Source: Theocolax elegans (lineage: Eukaryota; Arthropoda; Insecta; Hymenoptera; Cerocephalidae). Taken from it: 64,000 bases of DNA. The notes beneath the pieces were generated by a model. It had not been told where the DNA came from. It ran no database searches and saw nothing but the letters and a program-made list of their open reading frames with translations. A program made the translations under genes and the position numbers. This document shows, piece after piece, positions 24,908 through 38,478 of this stretch. The stretch spans positions 99,851,412 through 99,915,411 of the forward strand of contig CM047425.1 of assembly GCA_026168455.1 (NCBI GenBank). Reading direction: 5' to 3'. How positions within the stretch are numbered: the stretch's first letter is position 1; each line of letters opens with the position of its first letter.

Positions 24908-27900
24908 TTTTTCGTATATCCTTAATTGTAAAATATTTTCTTCTATTTATTAGATTATTTTTCCCTATCGCAAATTAACATTGTAACACAAATAATTCAA
25001 AAATAACCACTTATCATTTTATAATAAATTATCTTATTGAAGAAATAAGTAATTTTTTTATATGAATTTAAATAAGTTATGTTTACGTAGATCGTAAATA
25101 TAATATATCAATTACTACGATCACAGTAGCTGCACAGACATTCCACCAGCCTATAAATTGTAGAAAATATCATATTACTGATATGTATTTTTTGTTTCGA
25201 AAAAAAAAGATAAAAAAAGAAAAAAAAATCATCTGTTTATAGAAATAAAAGGAAAGAAGTTAAAAGTCAAGCTTTTCATACAAAGTCGAATGATAAATTC
25301 GAGCGAACACCAGAAGTGACGCGAGCACATCAGTGCATACCACGTGGAGGGACTCACGGGCAAGTCATTGGAAGAACGATTGTGTCGACTCTCAAATTCC
25401 TCGTCCTCTCCTTTTCGATCTTCGTCCTCTACACTTGGTTGGCAGATACTCGTGCGTGTTGCGCCTATATCTATGTATGTGCACGTGTGTGTGACGAAGA
25501 CCGTTTTACCGATCTAAGTCAGATAAATGTCCACGAAAAGTTCTTTTGTACGCGACCTGTTTCTCCCTCGAGATTTTTATATATCTATTGCATCTAACAT
25601 ATGATAATTAATAGAGCATTATCTTACATCTCGGTGGTAGAATGTATGTATAGTGCATCAGCTGCAGGATGGGGCCATTACAAACTCATTCGTTATTCGT
25701 TTGGCCCTGAATAATTATGTTTTAACTTGCCAGTAAGTAGCTCCGTGCATTTGCATTTCGTCTAACTCATTTTAAATTTTATGCTCTGTTCCGTTTGTGT
25801 ATAACGAATTACTTTTTTAAATAAACAATCCCATGTTGCTTTTATATTTTTATAACGTACATATATTTATTAATTTGTTGGTATCTTTAATTGTATAGTA
25901 ATTTTTATTAATATTAAAAATAAAAGTAAAATTCTTAAGCATAACAGATTAAACAAAAAATAATTTATTAATGTTTTACGCTCTGTCGAACGCTATCCTA
26001 ATGCAGTAATAAAGTAATCCATACTTATCACCACTATACGCAATCTGTCTACCATCTAAAATACATACTTTGCATGTATGTATATGTACAAAACAAAAAC
26101 CTATATACCAAAAAGTCTTTTACATATACATATTGAGCGATTTTTAAATATACTATACACATCGGGTTCGGTACCACCATACGAATCATTCGAGAAAGAA
26201 AAAAACAAATAGTAGTAACTCGCTGTTATAAAAGGCATAAAGTATATCTGTCCGTCGGTGCAATCGGCCCCGACAAACGAACATGTATACAAAAGTGTGA
26301 CCGCATTTTTCCATGTCGTTGGAGCAACACTTTGTACTCGCGTGACGCGCGTAATGGACGGCGTTATATATATATGTATATACACATATGTGTCCATATA
26401 TATATATATGTGTGCATATAAATCTATATAGATTCTTATACCATTCTTTTAAATGGACTCGATGCAACTTGAAGCTCTTTCAATGTAACGTTCATACACG
26501 CATATATATATATACACGTATCCTTTTTTGAAGGTGTCGCGAGTTGACGGTTATCTGATAAAACAGATAATTCCATTAACACCAATGAATATTGGTACAG
26601 ACGTCCTGGCGCGTGAACAACAATACCAATGGATATATCTGCTGAATCGTCGAGGGATACACATATATCTACCTAACCTATACAACTTTTTTTATATGCA
26701 TATCGACACAAAATTTATATCCTATAATCCGTGTGAGTTTCGATTTTCACCTGGGGATGAGCTGTCGATATTTCGAGGATCATCGATCCGTCTCGAGTAT
26801 ACATTATACCTATGTGGTCGGAGACACGCACGTTCCTTCAATTCGACTTGTGAATTCTTTGAATTGTTCTTCTCTTAGGATTTTTTACATTCCATCATTC
26901 GATTCTCAGAGGAGATTTTCGTGTGACGCGAGGACTAGGATCATTGTCTGTGACAAATAGGTAATACCTTACGATTAATTGCTTTTTTCATCGATCCTTC
27001 GTCCATTTTTATATTACTAAACATCTATTTGCTTTTAATATTCGGTTTTCAAGAACAATTAATTAATTTTGCGATTCTAAATTTAAATATGCTATCATTT
27101 CATTTTTATCACCAAAATCAATTAGCTTCCAGACATTTATTTTTATATCATTACTGATACACCTAGTTTGAGTCATTATAATTTATAATTAATTTAAATA
27201 CCAAATACATTGCAATATATAAAGTACCCATTAATCCAAGTATATAATTAGGATCGATTGTCAAAAACAACAAAAGAATGACATCAACGGTCGCGAGGTA
27301 TCGACATTTTCTATTATCCCCGAGCATAGAGATCGAGGATTCACAACTCACTCACTCACGAAAGAGAGAGGGAGAGACGGATAGTTTCTTTTTTTCCACC
27401 TTTTAAAACCTCGCGATCTTATCAACGTATCGATCGAGATATTTATATATCGTCGAGAGCTTGCAGTCGTCATTGTCCTATGGAAGCCGCCCTCAGGGAT
27501 GACGCGTCGGTGTGTATCCCTAGGATAATCCGTCAACTCTCCCGTGATGGGTATGTGTGTATATATAGCTATATATACATAGTCGATAGAGCGAGAAAAT
27601 AAAGAGCTGCGTCGTCGTCAGCCAAAGTAATCCTTTGCCGATTGCACGTACGATATATCCTACGAAACCCTTTACCATCAGCTGCGGCGGGGGTTCGGTT
27701 GATTTCGAGGTTGCTTTCGTGGTTTCTTTCATCGGAGTCCGATCGACGTGTTCGCGATAAGGCGAGACAGATCACGCGCGCGAGCGCGCGCGCCCAGCTG
27801 TACGATGTTGTCAGTGAGTGAAACGTCTTGGGATACATCTTGTATGTGTGTGTGTATATATATATGTATATAGCCTTCTTCTTAACGGAGTCAAAAGAAT

Positions 27901-30900
27901 GGGGACATAATAAAAGATCGATCGGATGTGCGAGAGAGCAATGAGTTTTTACGTGCTTAACTCTCTTACATCTCTTTCGAATTCTTTATTTCTTTTATTT
28001 TCACTCTTTTGATCGATTTCATGTGTGTGACTCTTTATTTTTTACTTTACGCATATTACTATATAATGTATGTATATAAGTATTGAATTCGCTGTCTCTC
28101 GAGATATATTGTTTAAATCGAGTAATCGATGTATTTGTCAAGTTGTCGATAACATCGAAATTCATAATCGGCACCTTGCGCTTTATTTCGGGGTAATGGA
28201 CATTCAACATTCACGTTAACTACGGTAATATTACGAAATGTTAACAATATCTGGTTACAATAATCTTAATTTTATTTTGCAATGAAATAGATATTTTATT
28301 TTGTAATAATATTTTATTCTACCGAAAACTTCATAAAATTCATTATAAATATATTGTAAACAACTACCAGCAGATAAGTCAATTAAATCTCTTCATAATA
28401 ATCCGATGACATCGCAGCGAGGGTGGCAAACTATTCATCAAAATCTAACGAATTAATCAATATGTTATAATGTTAATTCAACTCATCGAGCCAGTATACA
28501 ATTAACAATCGTCGAGTGAGCATCGCATAGAGAGGGAGGTACGAGATTCGTTTAAAACAATTGATCATCCTTTATGAATGTTTCAGAGCTACAAAATGTA
28601 TAGTATTCCAGTATTGCGTCACCACTTGTAAGTAATTTTTACAGTTAAGTATCATTGCTCTCGGTACCCTACACGTTTTTTTTTCCCTCTCTCTGTCTCT
28701 TTCTCTCTATCTCTACTCGGAGCGTACACAAAAAGAGACAAAACCTTTCTCTTCAAGATTTGTCAGCAGAAGGTTAAGTAATTCAATTAAATTTAGTGGC
28801 TTATTCGGTGCCTCGTAGAAAGCGCAATTTGTCAAGACGAATCCGAACGATTAATCAAAATCACGACGCAGCAATTGATTTCGAGTCACGTATATACTTT
28901 TCAAACTTCGTATATATACATGTATATATGTACATATACACGCATACGAACGTACATAAGCTTGGTCAAATATTTCTATGGGAAAAGGAGATGTCGGTAA
29001 GAATAGGGGAAGCGATCATTAGCAGGTTGTGACGGGAGTGTGTAATAGGCCAACGGGCGAACCGAAGACGCCGCTCGCTCGCTCGCTCGCGCACGCGAGT
29101 TTCTTGTGTATGTATAAACCATCCGGGCATATAACAGAGTCGGTTCCCTTTGAGCTCGTCGTTTCGCTTCACCAAGTAGCTCGGGACAGAAACACCTATG
29201 CGCTGATCAAGGCCGGCATGCGGCCTTTGCTTCTTCGGCATTACTCATCCACTTGAATTTCGAATCTTTTGCCTTTTCCCCGATTCCAAAGTGTGTTGGT
29301 TGACAATATCAAGCGACTCATTTGATTCTTCATTTCACTCGAAAGATTAACGGTTTCTACAACTTTTTTTTTAATCTTTCCGAAGATAACGGTTTAATTT
29401 ATTTATACTTTAAGATTTTGTGGTAGAATGCGCAAAAAAAATGTTTTAATTTTTTTTTGTTATTTATGTTTCTATTCTTGTTACTATACATCTGTTGGTT
29501 AATCCTTAGAGAAATTAATATAATTAATAGTTCAGTTCAAACGGTAACGAAAAATTGATTAAGAGTATACGACTTATGAACGATGGCAAAATAATAATTA
29601 ATTTTCTACAGTTGTACGTACAGATAAAAGTTAAAGATAAAAATGTGAAAACCGTAAAAATTCCTTGATGACATTAGTAGTGAGTTTCGATGGATCAACA
29701 ATTATAACAATCAATAAAACTGTAGTGTCACTCCTAGGAATAAAATAATCGGTGTAAAATTAATGACTTCGTCGAAGATCTGAAGATGGGAAAGGAAAAA
29801 TGGTACCAGCAAAACAAAAGGAGGACGAGCTGTCGAAGAGAATGATTTAACAAATTCTTCAACTCCCTTATGCAATAATATTCCTGACGGAATATCGGAG
29901 GCTCCTTCTTCATCGATAGGATCGTTTTGACAAGTTTCTTCTTTCGACTCAAAACACTGGAGGATTAGCTTTCCCCGATACGTTCATCTTCATCTCTTTT
30001 CCATCTCCAAAGTATATTGGCGAAATGACAAATGAACTGTTTACTCGAAACCCTTGGCAGGGATATCTATTACACTTTCTCTTCAGTCGTGTTATCGAAC
30101 GTCTTGTCGTCCATTAGCCCGTCTTATTAAATTCGACATCGTAAAACTTTTATCTAACCTCACCGATCTCTTCCTTTTTGTTTCTATCGTGATCATTTGA
30201 TTTCCTAGTGAGTTGCAGTTGACAATTGCATTGACTCACTTATAGTCCTTTATGTTCCTCATGATTTGTATGTATTACCTTTGATAATGTCATTTTAATA
30301 ATTTAATTAACGATTTTTTTTTAAATTAGACAAATTGAATATTATATAAGATAAATAATATAATAAATAGTGTAAAATATGAATTTGTAAAGAAACTGAA
30401 TCGCAAGTGTACCCAGGATCTGTATACAAGAATTGAAAGGTGGATCTTTAAAATGTTTTCGTCGAAAAATGTCAGTGGCGCCGCAGGACTCCGCGATGCA
30501 AATGTCAATTTTTTGACGACTTACCGTACGGATGCTGCACCAACTCCTTATAAGTTCTCACGCTTCGACTTGAGAATAAAAACAATCGATCATCACTTGT
30601 CACTCGTTTGGCAGAAAGACAGCAAGAGACTTTGCATCCGTATTTTTAAGATGTACCGAATGCAGGAAGCAAATTTATACATATTATTTTTTTTTGTTTT
30701 TTATTTCTTGCTTATTTAAATTTACATGATTTTTTATTTCAATTCACGTGAGTTATTAACACATCACAACTGCGGCTGTTCAATTATACGTATTAATTAA
30801 TTTATGATTCGTTGATTTTAAAAGTTGTCGAAATTCTGTTTCGGAATAACGTGCATACATTATTTATTCATCCATTAGTAAGATCTTACACGCATTAGCA

Positions 30901-33900
30901 TTGTAGGATATGTATAGGTATATATTTAATCCTTCTATAGGACTGAAGGTATTTTTTGAAAACATTTCCTCGGTTTATTGATGTCACCAATGGTCGTATA
31001 GGCATTGTCGAAATTAGCGCATCAAGAGCTTAAACCTGTTGAAATAACAAGGCAAACTTTTCAGGATGTCGGTCAACTGCATCAAACTTATTATAACCAG
31101 TTATACTTTTAACTATAACGACACAAAGGAAAAAATTTGGTCCAGCTGTGTATATCCCGTGTAGATGTATACACGGTAGCGACAAACTTGTCCGAAACGA
31201 CAGCTAATTTTCTTGGTCGTATTTGCAAAGGAACTTACATAGGGAAAATTGGTGAAAAGAATTGAGAAGCATCTCGTGCCGCGAGCTCGTTCAAGCTCGT
31301 ATTCTCTGTTTTTGAAAATATTAGGAAAAATATTTATAGGATTTGAGGAAGGGCTACACGCGAAAGAGTGAAGAAAGAAAAGGTTATTAGGGGCGATTAG
31401 TTGCCGCGTGCGGCGCCCTACGATCCGATTTGACGGTGAATGAGGTGAGCCGTTTCCATTTCGCTGGTGCGGCATTATCGAGTAGCTTCTTAGCTCGCGT
31501 GGATGGACTAGAGAAGAAGGGTTGGACGGACGGCTGGACAAATATTTATCGCAATTACCAGGACGACCAGCGGATTTCCTTTCTCCTCCTTTCTCCTCGA
31601 GCCTTTTATATTACGATCCTGAGTTACGAACCCTACCACCGTACAACCCCGCAAATTTTTCTCCTTTACTTTGCGAGCCGGAACCACGCGACGACGATTT
31701 ATATATACGTATTTCTGAGGCGTCTTTCGGGTTTGCCCGCTCGGAATAATAACATTATAGATTATACGAGCGCTGTCCTTTTCAAACTTAAGATCTCTCT
31801 ACCTAATGCACTGAGAAAGGATTGAACTTGGGTTATATACTCGATGCTTTTTGCAACTCTGCGTTGACAATGTAGATTTTAACCTCGGACAATGACTGTA
31901 TGCCTTTTCCCTGCCACTTATATTATTATGTCTCCACTGCAAGTGCGTATATTTCTTTTTTACAATATCATTTTATTTTTAACATAAAACATACATTTGT
32001 TTTTTATTTATTCTGAAATAATTAAACAAGAGTATAATTTATAATTAAATTTCAAAATGAAAATTTTAACTGCTGCAAAATTACGGAAATGTACAAACAA
32101 TTAATACCTGCTCATTAAATTGAATAAATATATTGTAACATTTGAAAAAGATTTTACAATTACAGACCAAATAATTCATCACATCATAATATTAATTAAT
32201 TTTATTTACAGTAAATAATGTTTTTATATTTAATCTCCCTTCACATCTCGTTACAAGTATATAAGATGTATAATAAAAATATTTATAATTTTAATATAAA
32301 TAATTAGTTATAACGAGCTTGTATGCACCGCACTTTGTTTGCAGAACTTTCCATTTTCACACATACTAAAGACACAAGTATAATATTATGTACTACATAA
32401 TTGTTAGTACAGACAATATATGACATAATAAAATTTACAATGAAATAAAAATCTACGATTTTTTATTGTTGATTACATAGACATTTTTAAGCATAGATAC
32501 AAGACGCAGAAATATTATAATTTTATTTTAGTATACGTATATAACATTAAAATAAAATTTACAGTTAATGAAAATTTTCTTTTGCGAAATTATTTCTCTT
32601 GTAATTAAGGGATTGTCGGACTCAAAATATGGTAATTTTTTGCTTTTTTTTTATAAACAAATGTACAAATTTTTTTTTAAAAACCCTGAATGTTGGGCCC
32701 TTAGTATGTTTTAAAATATGTATCCGAAATTTTTCCAGATTTTTAATTCTAGAATTTGATTATTGTTTGGGTTAAAAGTTTATGCTTTTTTTGACTAATT
32801 AATTACCGATCAAAAATTGTTTACTCAATTATTATTAAAAAAATGATTTTTTCTTTAAAAAATCAAAACGTCTAGGTCTGCTGTATGTCTTAAGCTATTT
32901 GTATGAATTTTGTTCAGATTTTTAATTCAATATTTTAGAGGTAAATTTTGAGTTGAAAGGTATACAGATTCCTGTAATTTGGGTCCGACATACTCTCTGT
33001 ATCTGTACCATTACAAACATATTTTTTTATACAAAGTATTACCACGAGTATATAGAAAACTGATTAATCAAAAATAAAATCTTGTAACGTTTCTTGGGCA
33101 GTTTTTACATTCTGTTGAGGTAAAAGAATAACAAAATTGTTCACACCATTAAAGGAAAAAATAATAAATGGCTTCCGAAATACAGGTTGCATATAGATAA
33201 ATTTAAATGTATATAATAATACATTAAATACATTATTAATATATAATTAAACTCTATCCATGGAAAATAATAATTCTAAGATTTACCAGTACAATAAACT
33301 ATTCGTATAGTCACACCACATACAGCTTTATACACCAGTATTACAAAAAGTCATAACCACTTTAATTTTCTAATCTAAGCGTATATATATGTATAACGTG
33401 CGTACGTATAAAATTCCCAACAAAACCACGTATTCAAATATCTCAATAAATGAAAGTTTATACTTATATTGAGCTTATATCAGAGGATATTCTCGCGTGA
33501 TTCTTGGTAATATCAAAAGAGCCCACGATATCGTTTTGCTTGACGATTTTCGCACAGCTATATACGTATGCCCATATACTGGTAGCCGGTAATATAAATC
33601 TATTAAGTATACGCAAACTCAGGTATACACGTATGCATATATATGTGTGTATTATATATACGTGGTAATCAAGACTAGATCGTCGCGTACATTTTATTAC
33701 GCGTCGGGGAGCACGAGCACTCAGGGAATGCAATTAAATGGGCCCCGCGCTGCGCATGCAATTATACGGAAGGGAGACGAAAAAACGAAAGATGGTAAAA
33801 AGAACGCGCACGCGCAAGCATCTGTTGATACCGGACGGATAACCGGCAGGATGGCGTGCTTCATCCTTCTATATATACTAAAGCGTATATATACGTTCAT

Positions 33901-34046
33901 GCTTCTGTGTTTGTGATATCAAATTAAAAATGTATGTGTATACATATACATATAACCTTTTACGAAACTGAATTTTCGTGGGCCTCTATCTTATTGATGT
34001 TTAATCGGTATAAATTTTAACCTTCTCCTGTAGCTTAATCTGCATA
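24908..34046. other. Non-coding stretch
   Basis: No recognisable exon. AT-rich DNA alternates with CpG-richer patches (about 25300-25520, 27270-27830, 28990-29250 and 31360-31760). Simple repeats include palindromic (TA)n with GTGTGC around 26360-26425, a short (CG)n at about 27773-27794, a (GCTC)n tetranucleotide run at 29073-29091 and (TA)n runs near 27855. From 31900 to 33450 the sequence is very AT-rich and contains the decayed repeat at 32614-32990. Open frames on both strands are short and match no family I know. Confidence 0.55.
32614..32990. mobile_element. Decayed 377-bp element with TGTCGGAC ends and internal tandem copy
   Basis: The ends read TGTCGGACTCAAA (from 32614) and, in reverse complement, TGTCGGACCCAAA (ending 32990), about 15 of 20 positions matching. 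Inside, a segment of about 120 bases (about 32671-32790) recurs in direct orientation at about 32851-32970, a spacing near 180. The best anchor is CAGATTTTTAATTC at 32736 and 32915. The sequence is too diverged to classify. A short non-autonomous transposon that duplicated internally is an inference. Confidence 0.35.
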
Positions 34047-35747
34047 TTGTGACAGGTAAATTAACGTTTTGCGGGATTATATTTCCAATCGATAATTTAT
34101 TAACTTTTTTTTCGAGATTTGGTGATATCGGCTAATTTGTATGCGTAAGACGAGGATTAATTATCAACTGAATATTTCATTTATATATAGTAGTTTGATA
34201 AGTTTTTTTTAAATCATTCGCTATGAAATGTATTAGAATGCTCTAAAGTAGAAATTAATCTATGGAAAATAGGATCTAACGATATAATTCTCTTTCGTTA
34301 TAACGGTATATCGTATGGTTATAATATTTGGAATAAAGTGTCTTTGTCTGCTAGTGTGAAAGTATAGTTCAAGAAATAACCAATTGAACATTATAAAAGC
34401 TTACTGTATACATTAATTGCATCTATGGTTTATTGTTAATTATCAAATTTCATCAAAACTAATTAATTTCTCGATTTTTCAACGTTTCAACATTATACAT
34501 AAATTTTGCAAATATAAATTTTAATGAAACATAATAATTAACATATATGCTACACAAATTTTAGTAGTTCTTTGTACGCCTATATCAAGATGTTCACATT
34601 ATAATTTATAAAAAAAGAACATCTCTCGCTAAGATTAGAAACTATAAATTACACCCCAAGGCGCGTTAGAAGGTTTGAAAAGACATATTTTAAAATTCGA
34701 AGGCACACAGTCAATATCGCCAAACAGTGAAATTTTAATTATAGGGGAACCTCATAACCCGATGAAGGAATTGAGCTGTAATCTCGTAGCTTCGTATTTT
34801 TTTGTACATATAGATTCGTACGAGCGAATTACCGTTAGATTTATATACAACAGATTAAACGTTATAGTTCAAGATATATACACACCAATTTGCATAATTG
34901 TGTAAATATACGAAATGTTACGAAACACACAGATCGAATAACACGCCCTTGCCGAACCTGTTAAGACACTCAATTATAATAATTCAACGAGAATTTCTTT
35001 CTAAACGTGTACATACGTAAATGTAACCGATTTGTTTTATGTACAACATCAATAACTAGTTTAAATTACAAAAGTTAATGCAGAATATGCCTATATATAT
35101 ATTATATATTTACAACTCCATTAGATCGAATGAGCAAAAGTAAATTTAAAAATAAATTCTTGGACGTTTAATGCATTAGATGCGTTTCAAACTTTTGCAG
35201 TCACTTTTCTAGAGGTATAAAAGCACTTTATTATAAAATGACAAGCGCGTAACAATGTCTAAAATACTCAAAGAACTCGTTGTGTATCTATCTTTATAGA
35301 TATATGTAATATTAATGCAAAGTAAATGCTTAAGCAATCGAATACAATTTCCATGAGTCAAATAAAGTATAAAAGAGAATCTATATAACACTCAAGTTTA
35401 CACTCATCAACACAGATAAAAAAAAAAGAAGCGACGCGCTTATAAAGATTTCACGGAGTTTATACGATCGATCGTCAAGTTCGATCTTGACCGATCGAAA
35501 AAAAAAAGAAGTCCGTCGGTTGTAAAGCGCGGCGTACTCTGGGCAGGCGTTGGCCTCTCTCTCCCTCTCTCTCTTTCTCTTGTACAAGTGCCTACTAGTA
35601 GAGGCCGAGTTGGCAGCTCCACAAGATGGATCACCGTGCGGCCCACGAGCGTCATCAAAGCGCGCCAATCCCGTTGCCGCCGTATATACCGGATGACTAT
35701 TCGCGTCTTCTCCTTTGCGTATGTATCGCTCTTTTCTTTTATACATG

Positions 35748-35785
<38 letters not shown>

Positions 35786-38478
35786 TGTATATGTATATTT
35801 ATATATATGTATATATTTATCGACGCGAATAGTCGACAAGCTCGATTTACAAGCGCGAGCCTTTGATTTTGCGGTGGTTGACGATTTGTGCAGAACAAAA
35901 CACCGGGGCTTCATATTTTCTTTCGGTATATATAGCGAATTCACATTTTTTATCGATTGCCAGATTCCATGATCGTTATCGCGAATTAGTATCCTGGCTA
36001 CTTTTAAGTTTGTTAGAGTTAATTGATTTATTAGATTTGCCGGTCCTCGTTTGATTGTGAGTGTGTATATATATGTATATATATTATATGTACACATACA
36101 TGATTAACGATTTATGTAATTTTATTGGTGCCAGTTAAACACATTTGATGGATTACTGATTTGCAACGTATGAAAATGTGAGTACTTATACACCTTGATA
36201 CACGTGTAATTTTTTTTAATGACTATGAAAATATTGTTTTTCGTTTGTATATACGGGAGAGGGCGCAAGAATAATTATCTTATAAACAAAATTTCCATAT
36301 TTTAATCAAGTTACACGATAAGCTTAGATGCGATCGCAGTCATTACTCAAATGTAGAAGTCGAATCTAATTATATTTGGTGTATGTATACAATTAAATAA
36401 TATCATTTTATTAATAAAACTTATTAATGTAAAAGTAAGTTATACATCATGTTACCAAATTATCGTACATCAGATCGCAATACCTTAATAGAAATTTATG
36501 CGTATATCAGTAAGAACGAACGGATAAAAACCCCTCGATGTAGCTACATCAAAATACTAAATTTCGTGAGAATGCGTGTAAACGATGAGATAGTAGGTAA
36601 ATTGTCGTATCGCGATTAGATGCGCTGTAATTTGTAAAATGCATATAAGGGAGCCCGTTCAAAAGCGCGCGTTAACCTTTCAAATAACAATCGACATAAT
36701 GAGAGCATTTCACACCCGATATATTGTTATCACCTCTATGAAATCTTTCACTCTCTCTCTCTCTAAATATATATACACGTACATTTAGTGTGTCCGTTGA
36801 TGTATGCGTGTTGTGTGTCCGTCTAAGCGATGGCGCATTAGAACCACCCGTGCGTGTGTTCATCGTCGTCATCTGTTCCCGTTCCGTAATGCTCCCTGAT
36901 TGCTTTAATTGACGGTCGCGCGACGGTGAGCTCGCACATTTGTGGAGGTATGCAAATGTAGGTGGTCGTAGTTTTAACAAGATGCTCGCTAACTCGATTG
37001 TTAATTCTATAAGTAGCGATTCACGCATTCTCTCTACTATAAATATGTAAGGTTCTATATTATGCGTTTCTTCACTTGCGTACATATACACACATAGAAA
37101 GGTATAGATATATCTGCGGTCTAAATTCGAAAGATTACCGTTCAAGTCGTAGTGGTGTATACGCGACTTATCTATACTTATAGTAAAGCAGTATAATATG
37201 CGTACGTAATTTATATATTTTTACATTATTTTGTTATGAGCCAGTTATAGCAGAGACAAAAGTCATACTTTTATATGTATATATACCGTTACTATAAAAT
37301 TTTCCCACTTGCGTACTATTTCAACTCGTAGAATATATTAAGTGTAATAAATGAAATGAATAATTGATTTACAATTATAATTTACTAAAAAATATCCGAA
37401 AATACAAATTTTTTCGGTTTTAATCGTGAAAATCTTGTATAATGAAAAAAACACACAAAGCACATAAATAATAAGGTTAAGATCGCGATCTTTTAAAGAA
37501 ACGGTAAGTATACGACTAGTTTGATACGCGATTGCAAGGGAGGTGTCGCGTGCCGTTAAACGACATATGTGGTAGCATTGCAGTATTTACAAGGTCTGCA
37601 CGGCGCCCGAACCTTCTGCTCCTCTCCACCGCATTTCCGCTGTTGGCCCTCCGCGTACTTTATACACATGACATACATACATACACCTCACGTATACGTA
37701 CACTCTTCGCATAGTATATACGCATTTGCGCTCTCTTTTTACGCAACGAGGATACCATCCATTAAACCGCACGTACGTACACAATTTTATCATGCTCTAT
37801 CGACGAATGCATACAAGAAGAGCATACGGTTGCAATTGCGAAAATGTTATTGCGTTACTTAATTAGCAACGACTGCGTGTGCCGCAATGTTTAACCCCTT
37901 ACCCGACATACGATGCCACTACTTTCTCTTTTGGTTACAAGGGTGATATGTATTACGCAATTACGTTTTATTCTTAGTTTTCGAATGAAAATTGATAAAT
38001 TTTCTTTACGCATCATTTACACGTAGAGGTATAATATAATGTATCTCTAAATATTGTTAATAACAATTTGATTTCCTTGTAACAAAATGGTTTTAAATAC
38101 TGTGAACTCCAACAAAATTTAATTATACTTTCGGAGATAATAAGTATTTCACAACTAATATATGTTGCCTTCGCAATTTCTTATACCCACATACATATAT
38201 ATAAATAGTCATTAAGTAAATACGATAAGCTTCACGAAGTAAACCGTTTACTTTGTTCTTTCCATTCAGTCGTCGTTTGTGCACAGTGATAAGCAAAAGT
38301 ATATAAAAAGCTATACATTTGTCTAGCTAATGAAGAGAAACAAACAACTATTCATTAACACTAAAATAGCAGTAGTAAATAAATTAAAATACTGAATAGA
38401 GAATATTTTTGGTTGTAACAAGTGAGTTAATATAGTTAAAAATAATAAATTTTGTGTTTTTTCCTTTAGTAAGTTTAT
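34047..38478. repeat. Large repeat, copy A (4.4 kb, no gene)
   Basis: This block matches 38479-42938 along its full length. It begins at ATTGTGACAGG and ends at the AGTAAGTTTAT shared with the other copies. Its last 378 bases (38101-38478) are the GMC gene's probable promoter and first donor, but here no gene follows. I see no gene within it. The longest frame (minus strand, 35381-36097) runs through (TA)n and GA tracts and is broken in the other copy. It contains CT-rich 35560-35580 and (TA)n at about 35753-35778. See the duplication findings for why this is probably an assembly overlap. Confidence 0.9.

Noticed and set aside
35381..36097. 238-codon minus-strand open frame in copy A
   Set aside because: It runs through (TA)n and GA tracts giving Tyr/Ile and Arg/Glu runs, and the matching stretch of copy B (about 39840-40560) is broken into short frames, so there is no coding constraint.
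36672..37145. 157-codon minus-strand frame, repeated at 41167-41601
   Set aside because: Its conservation between copies only reflects the near-identical duplicated sequence. The C-terminus differs through a CT-run length change and no domain is visible.
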